NCBI GenBank assembly: GCA_025928935.1
Contig: JAICNB010000034.1
Location: 1 to 34,199 of the forward strand
Length of the DNA: 34,199 nucleotides
Reading direction: 5' to 3'
Source: Acidimicrobiia bacterium
Lineage (GTDB): Bacteria > Actinomycetota > Acidimicrobiia > Spongiisociales > ZC4RG35
The position numbers were made by a program, and so were the translations under genes. How positions within the stretch are numbered: the stretch's first letter is position 1; every line of letters starts with the position of its first letter. The notes under the pieces were generated by a model, which was not told where the DNA came from, did no database searches, and saw nothing but the letters and a program-made list of their open reading frames with translations. Shown here piece after piece: positions 31,213 to 34,199 of this stretch.

Positions 31213-33177
31213 TCACAAACCCTGGAGGCTCTCCGGGTTCTCCAGGCCGGACACGTCACCCGGCTCCTTGCCCAAGGCAACGGCCTTGATCACCCGCCGC
31301 ATGATCTTGGCCGACCGGGTTCGGGGCAGGTCTCCGACCCACTTGATGCTCCCGGGGCGAAACGCCTTGCCCAGGTTTCCGGTCACGGCCTCCTCCACCC
31401 GGTGTGTCAGCATCTCGTCGACGACGATGCCCGGTGCAGGCACGACGTAGACCGCGATGGATTCACCCTTCACCGCGTCGGGCATGCCGATGGCTGCGGC
31501 CATGGTGACCTCGGGCAGTGCTACCACGGCCGATTCGATCTCGGCGGGTCCGACCCGCTTTCCCGCGATGTTCAGGGTGTCGTCGGATCTCCCATGGAGG
31601 AACCAGAAGCCATCGGCATCGATCGACGCCCAGTCGCCATGGACCCAGACGTCGGGGAAGCGGGACCAGTAGGTCTCGAGGTAGCGGTCCGGTTCCCCCC
31701 AGAACCCTCGGGTCATCCCGGGCCACGACCCGCGGATCACCAACTCGCCGACCTCGCCCCGCACCGGATTCCCATTCTCGTCGAAGATGTCCGCATCGAC
31801 CCCGAACGACGGTGCGCCGACCGACGTCGGCTTGAGCCCGTCGAGCAGGTTCACCCCCACGATGACCGCCCCGATCTCCGTCCCCCCGGATATGTTCACG
31901 ATGGGCCGGGTGCGTCCGCCCACTTCTTCGAAAAGCCACCACCAGGGGTCGGGGTTCCATGGCTCGCCCGTCGACCCGAAGCTGCGGAGGCTGGACAGGT
32001 CGTGCTTGCTCGCCTGCTCGGCGCCATGCGGTTGGAGCGCCCTGATCAACGTGGGCGAGATGCCGAGAAAGGTGACCCCGAGCCTGGCGGCAACACCCCA
32101 GAGCCGGTCCGGGCCGGGATGATCGGGCGCCCCGTCATAGGTGGCGATCGCGGCGCCGTTGGAGAGGGCGGCGACGACTGTCCAGGGGCCCATGATCCAT
32201 CCCATGTCGGTCGCCCACATCACGACGTCCTCTCGACCGATCTCGGCGTGGAAGGCACCCTCGGCAGCCAGTTTCACGGTGAGGCCGGCCTGTACGTGCA
32301 CCGCGCCCTTCGGCCTGCCGGTGGTGCCCGACGTGTAGGCGATGAGGACGGGGTCCTCGGCGCCGGTGGGAGCGGGCCCCACCAGCTCGGCGACCGGCAC
32401 CAGATCGTGCCACCAGTGATCGCGACCTGGGGTGATCGGAGTCCCGGCTCGTGCGGTGTAGTCGAGGACGATGAGATGGTCGATGCCACCGACCATCTCC
32501 ACTGCCTCGTCGGCGACCTCTTTCATCTCGACGAGGGCGCCCCGGCGCCGGAACCCGTTGGCGCAGATGAGCGTCTTGGGCCGGGGGTCCTCCAATCTGG
32601 TGGCCACGGCGTCGGCCGCATAGCCGGAGAAGACAGGGATGAAGATCGCGCCGATCCGGGCGACTGCCAGCAGCGCCACGACGGCCTCGGGGCCCATGGG
32701 GAGGAAGACGGCTACTGCGTCGCCTCTCGACACGCCGAGCCCGTTGAGCGCTCCCGCCAGACGGCTCACCTCCTCCCTCAGCTCCCCAAAGGAGAGCTCG
32801 CGCGTCTCGCCCGTCTCCTTCTCGCTGCGCACGGCGACCCTGCCCGGGTCCTCGTCGGCCCATCGGTCGACACAGGCGCGACTCAGGTTGAATCGGCTTC
32901 CCACGAACCAGGTGGCCCAGGCGTGCCCACGCGAGGTGTCGCGGACCGCTCGCCACTCGCTGTCGAATGGAAGACCGAGATGGTCGACCACGGCCGCCCA
33001 GAACCACTCGGGGTCACCGGCGGCCCTGGCCCTCAGCGCTTCGACCGTGGCGATGCCGTGCGCCCCCATGAACGCCCTGGTCTTGGACGCCGAGTCCTGT
33101 TCGGGCGTCGGCCGCCAGACGATCGCTTCCGGGGGGCGACCCCCTGACCCCCGCATCATGTCTGGTTGCGTCGTCAT
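31213..33177 (-). CDS. AMP-forming acyl-CoA synthetase (acetyl-CoA synthetase-like)
   Basis: It activates a carboxylic acid with ATP and CoA; acetate, propionate or acetoacetate are the likely kinds of substrate. The 654 residues show an ACAS-type N-terminus, the P-loop YTSGTTGRPKG, MGWIMGPW, SGGTEIG (A5 motif, where typical acetyl-CoA synthetases have a Gln-Thr-Glu-Thr form), WVHGDWA, the hinge GRSDDTLNIAGKRVGP and the catalytic lysine in PRTRSAKIMRR. The SGGTEI form argues against assigning it firmly as Acs. Residues 8-17 (MRGSGGRPPE) are encoded by copy 4 of the palindromic element, just before the conserved VWRPTPEQ. The start has a -10 hexamer nine bases upstream and it is divergent from the AI-2E family gene. 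Confidence 0.88.
   Translation of the reverse strand: MTTQPDMMRGSGGRPPEAIVWRPTPEQDSASKTRAFMGAHGIATVEALRARAAGDPEWFWAAVVDHLGLPFDSEWRAVRDTSRGHAWATWFVGSRFNLSRACVDRWADEDPGRVAVRSEKETGETRELSFGELREEVSRLAGALNGLGVSRGDAVAVFLPMGPEAVVALLAVARIGAIFIPVFSGYAADAVATRLEDPRPKTLICANGFRRRGALVEMKEVADEAVEMVGGIDHLIVLDYTARAGTPITPGRDHWWHDLVPVAELVGPAPTGAEDPVLIAYTSGTTGRPKGAVHVQAGLTVKLAAEGAFHAEIGREDVVMWATDMGWIMGPWTVVAALSNGAAIATYDGAPDHPGPDRLWGVAARLGVTFLGISPTLIRALQPHGAEQASKHDLSSLRSFGSTGEPWNPDPWWWLFEEVGGRTRPIVNISGGTEIGAVIVGVNLLDGLKPTSVGAPSFGVDADIFDENGNPVRGEVGELVIRGSWPGMTRGFWGEPDRYLETYWSRFPDVWVHGDWASIDADGFWFLHGRSDDTLNIAGKRVGPAEIESAVVALPEVTMAAAIGMPDAVKGESIAVYVVPAPGIVVDEMLTHRVEEAVTGNLGKAFRPGSIKWVGDLPRTRSAKIMRRVIKAVALGKEPGDVSGLENPESLQGL
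33129..33155. repeat. palindrome-containing dispersed element, copy 4 of 4, inside the acyl-CoA synthetase gene
   Basis: On the minus strand it reads GGGGGTC, then AGGGGGTCGCCCCCCGG, and AAG. It agrees with copy 3 at all but two or three positions over about 28 bases, yet is read in a different codon phase. It lies in the N-terminal coding region, in frame. Confidence 0.8.
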
Positions 33178-33185
33178 CGTCTTCG

Positions 33186-33191
33186 AGGGTA
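33186..33191 (-). promoter_or_regulatory. -10 hexamer for the acyl-CoA synthetase gene
   Basis: TACCCT on the minus strand, eight bases before the ATG; predicted leader of about two bases. Confidence 0.5.
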
Positions 33192-33223
33192 GATCGATGC
33201 CGGTCTACCGGCCCTGTCCGGCC

Positions 33224-33229
33224 TACTCT
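33224..33229 (+). promoter_or_regulatory. -10 hexamer for the AI-2E family gene
   Basis: TACTCT, eight bases before the ATG at 33238. The two divergent hexamers are 32 bases apart, so their -35 regions overlap. Confidence 0.5.
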
Positions 33230-33237
33230 CCCCACCG

Positions 33238-34199
33238 ATGGACGAGGGCCACGAGCATCTCGACAATCGGGTCTTCCGAAGACGCACGCTGGTCGTAGCC
33301 GGGGTCCTGCTCTTAACCGCGGCAGCGCTCTACCTTCTTTTTCGTCTGCGGAATCTGCTCTTCATGCTCTTCGTCGCCGTGTTCATCGCAGTGGCCATCG
33401 AGCCGGCGGTTCACTTCCTCGAAAAGCGAGGATGGCGGAGGGGCCTGGCCACCGGCATGGTGTTCCTGGTGGGCTTCGTCCTGTTCGCCCTGTTCCTGAT
33501 GCTCCTGGTCCCGCTGTTCGTCAATCAGTTCAACGAGTTGATCGATGAGCTCCCGGTCTACATCGAGACGGTGTCCCAACAGCTGAGCTCCTGGCTCAAC
33601 GTCGAGATCTCGACCGAGTCCCTTCAGCAGGAGGCCGCCGGCCTTCCCGACTTGATCCTGGGAGCAGGCGGCACCATTCTCGGTGGAGTGGTCAGCGTCA
33701 CCACCGGTGTCTTCAGCTTCCTCTTCTTCGTGATAACGGTGGGCATCTTCACCTTCTACATGGTCGCCGAGCTCCCTGAGCTGCAGCGCAACGTCCTGTC
33801 CACCATGAATGCGAAACGACAGCGGGACGCGCTCCACGTCTGGGACGTGGCCGTCGAGAAGATGGGTGGCTACATCTACTCCCGGCTGATCCTGGCTCTG
33901 GTGAGTGGTGTGCTCACAGCACTGTTCCTCACCCTCCTCAATGTGCCGTTCGCCATCTCCCTTGGGATCTGGGTGGGTGTGCTCAGCCAGTTCATCCCGG
34001 TGGTGGGGACCTATCTGGCCGCGATACTGCCCGCCATCGTCGCCCTGTCCTCACAAGGGGTCAGCACGATGGTGTGGGTGATCCTCTACTTCCTGGCCTA
34101 TCAGCAGATCGAGAACTACCTGATCGCACCCCGCATCACCCAGCGCACGATGGAGATCCACCCCGCCGTGTCCATCGGCGCCATCATCGTCGGGTCCGC
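33238..34199 (+). CDS. AI-2E/PerM-family membrane protein, C-terminus beyond the window
   Basis: 320 codons are present and the frame is open at the right edge; a full member has about 350-400 residues. Two N-terminal helices (LVVAGVLLLTAAALYLLF, then FMLFVAVFIAVAIEPAVHFL) are followed by a third, a soluble amphipathic region (VNQFNELIDELPVYIETVSQ to about residue 140), then more helices. The family signature is near the end (GVLSQFIPVVGTYLAAILPA, then YQQIENYLIAPRI). Members include AI-2 exporters and Na+/H+ antiporters, so the substrate is open. The ATG has a -10 hexamer just ahead. The stop codon and anything downstream are outside the window. Confidence 0.9.
   Translation, partial: MDEGHEHLDNRVFRRRTLVVAGVLLLTAAALYLLFRLRNLLFMLFVAVFIAVAIEPAVHFLEKRGWRRGLATGMVFLVGFVLFALFLMLLVPLFVNQFNELIDELPVYIETVSQQLSSWLNVEISTESLQQEAAGLPDLILGAGGTILGGVVSVTTGVFSFLFFVITVGIFTFYMVAELPELQRNVLSTMNAKRQRDALHVWDVAVEKMGGYIYSRLILALVSGVLTALFLTLLNVPFAISLGIWVGVLSQFIPVVGTYLAAILPAIVALSSQGVSTMVWVILYFLAYQQIENYLIAPRITQRTMEIHPAVSIGAIIVGS

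Noticed and set aside
1-34199. tRNA, rRNA, CRISPR arrays, IS elements or integrases
   Set aside because: None was seen; the gaps between genes are short and contain no cloverleaf, spaced repeats or transposase fragments. The check was by eye only.

Overview
The window looks like chromosomal DNA from a high-GC actinobacterium, probably a metagenome assembly. I guess an Acidimicrobiia-like lineage from a saline habitat. The grounds are G/C-ending codons, many TANNNT -10 hexamers only 6-9 bases before a start codon (leaderless transcription), a TTEAP-rich lipoprotein linker, and a mannosylglycerate osmolyte gene. The lineage is inference. The first ~540 bases read like a different organism (gammaproteobacterial style) and are probably an assembly misjoin.

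Layout. 1-1525: a chimeric membrane ORF whose right part is a headless MFS transporter. 1498-2643 (-): mannosylglycerate synthase. 2807-3496: a broken gene for a repeat protein with DxDxDG loops. 3565-9714: the operon herA-sbcD-sbcC-nurA, a bacterial version of the HerA-Mre11-Rad50-NurA DNA-end resection set best known from thermophilic Archaea. 9737-12401 (-): gpsA, an FMN-binding split-barrel protein and an EamA exporter. 12453-16478: ychF, then a full-length gcvP. 16575-17897: an orphan protein with a possible PH-like head, a long acidic linker and a Cys/His tail. 17911-18369 (-): a small membrane protein. 18426-22485: manC, a cytochrome c lipoprotein, menC and menD, facing menF and murI on the other strand (22478-24368). 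24477-25247: an SDR dehydrogenase. 25362-31147: a complete peptide-type ABC importer (binding lipoprotein, two permeases, two ATPases). 31213-33177 (-): an AMP-forming acyl-CoA synthetase. 33238-end: a partial AI-2E/PerM-family membrane protein.

How the genes fit together. HerA, SbcD, SbcC and NurA should process DNA double-strand ends. ManC makes GDP-mannose, the sugar donor for mannosylglycerate synthase. MenF, MenD and MenC are early menaquinone enzymes. The ABC importer and acyl-CoA synthetase suggest use of peptides and short acids.

Three patterns cut across the gene list. (1) A ~25-bp palindrome-containing element occurs four times, twice in frame inside conserved genes (ychF and the acyl-CoA synthetase). 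(2) Leaderless or near-leaderless promoters are common, including three back-to-back divergent pairs. (3) Several genes are preceded by a 5-15 codon minigene whose stop overlaps the gene's start as ATGA or GTGA. No tRNA, rRNA, CRISPR array, transposase or integrase was seen.
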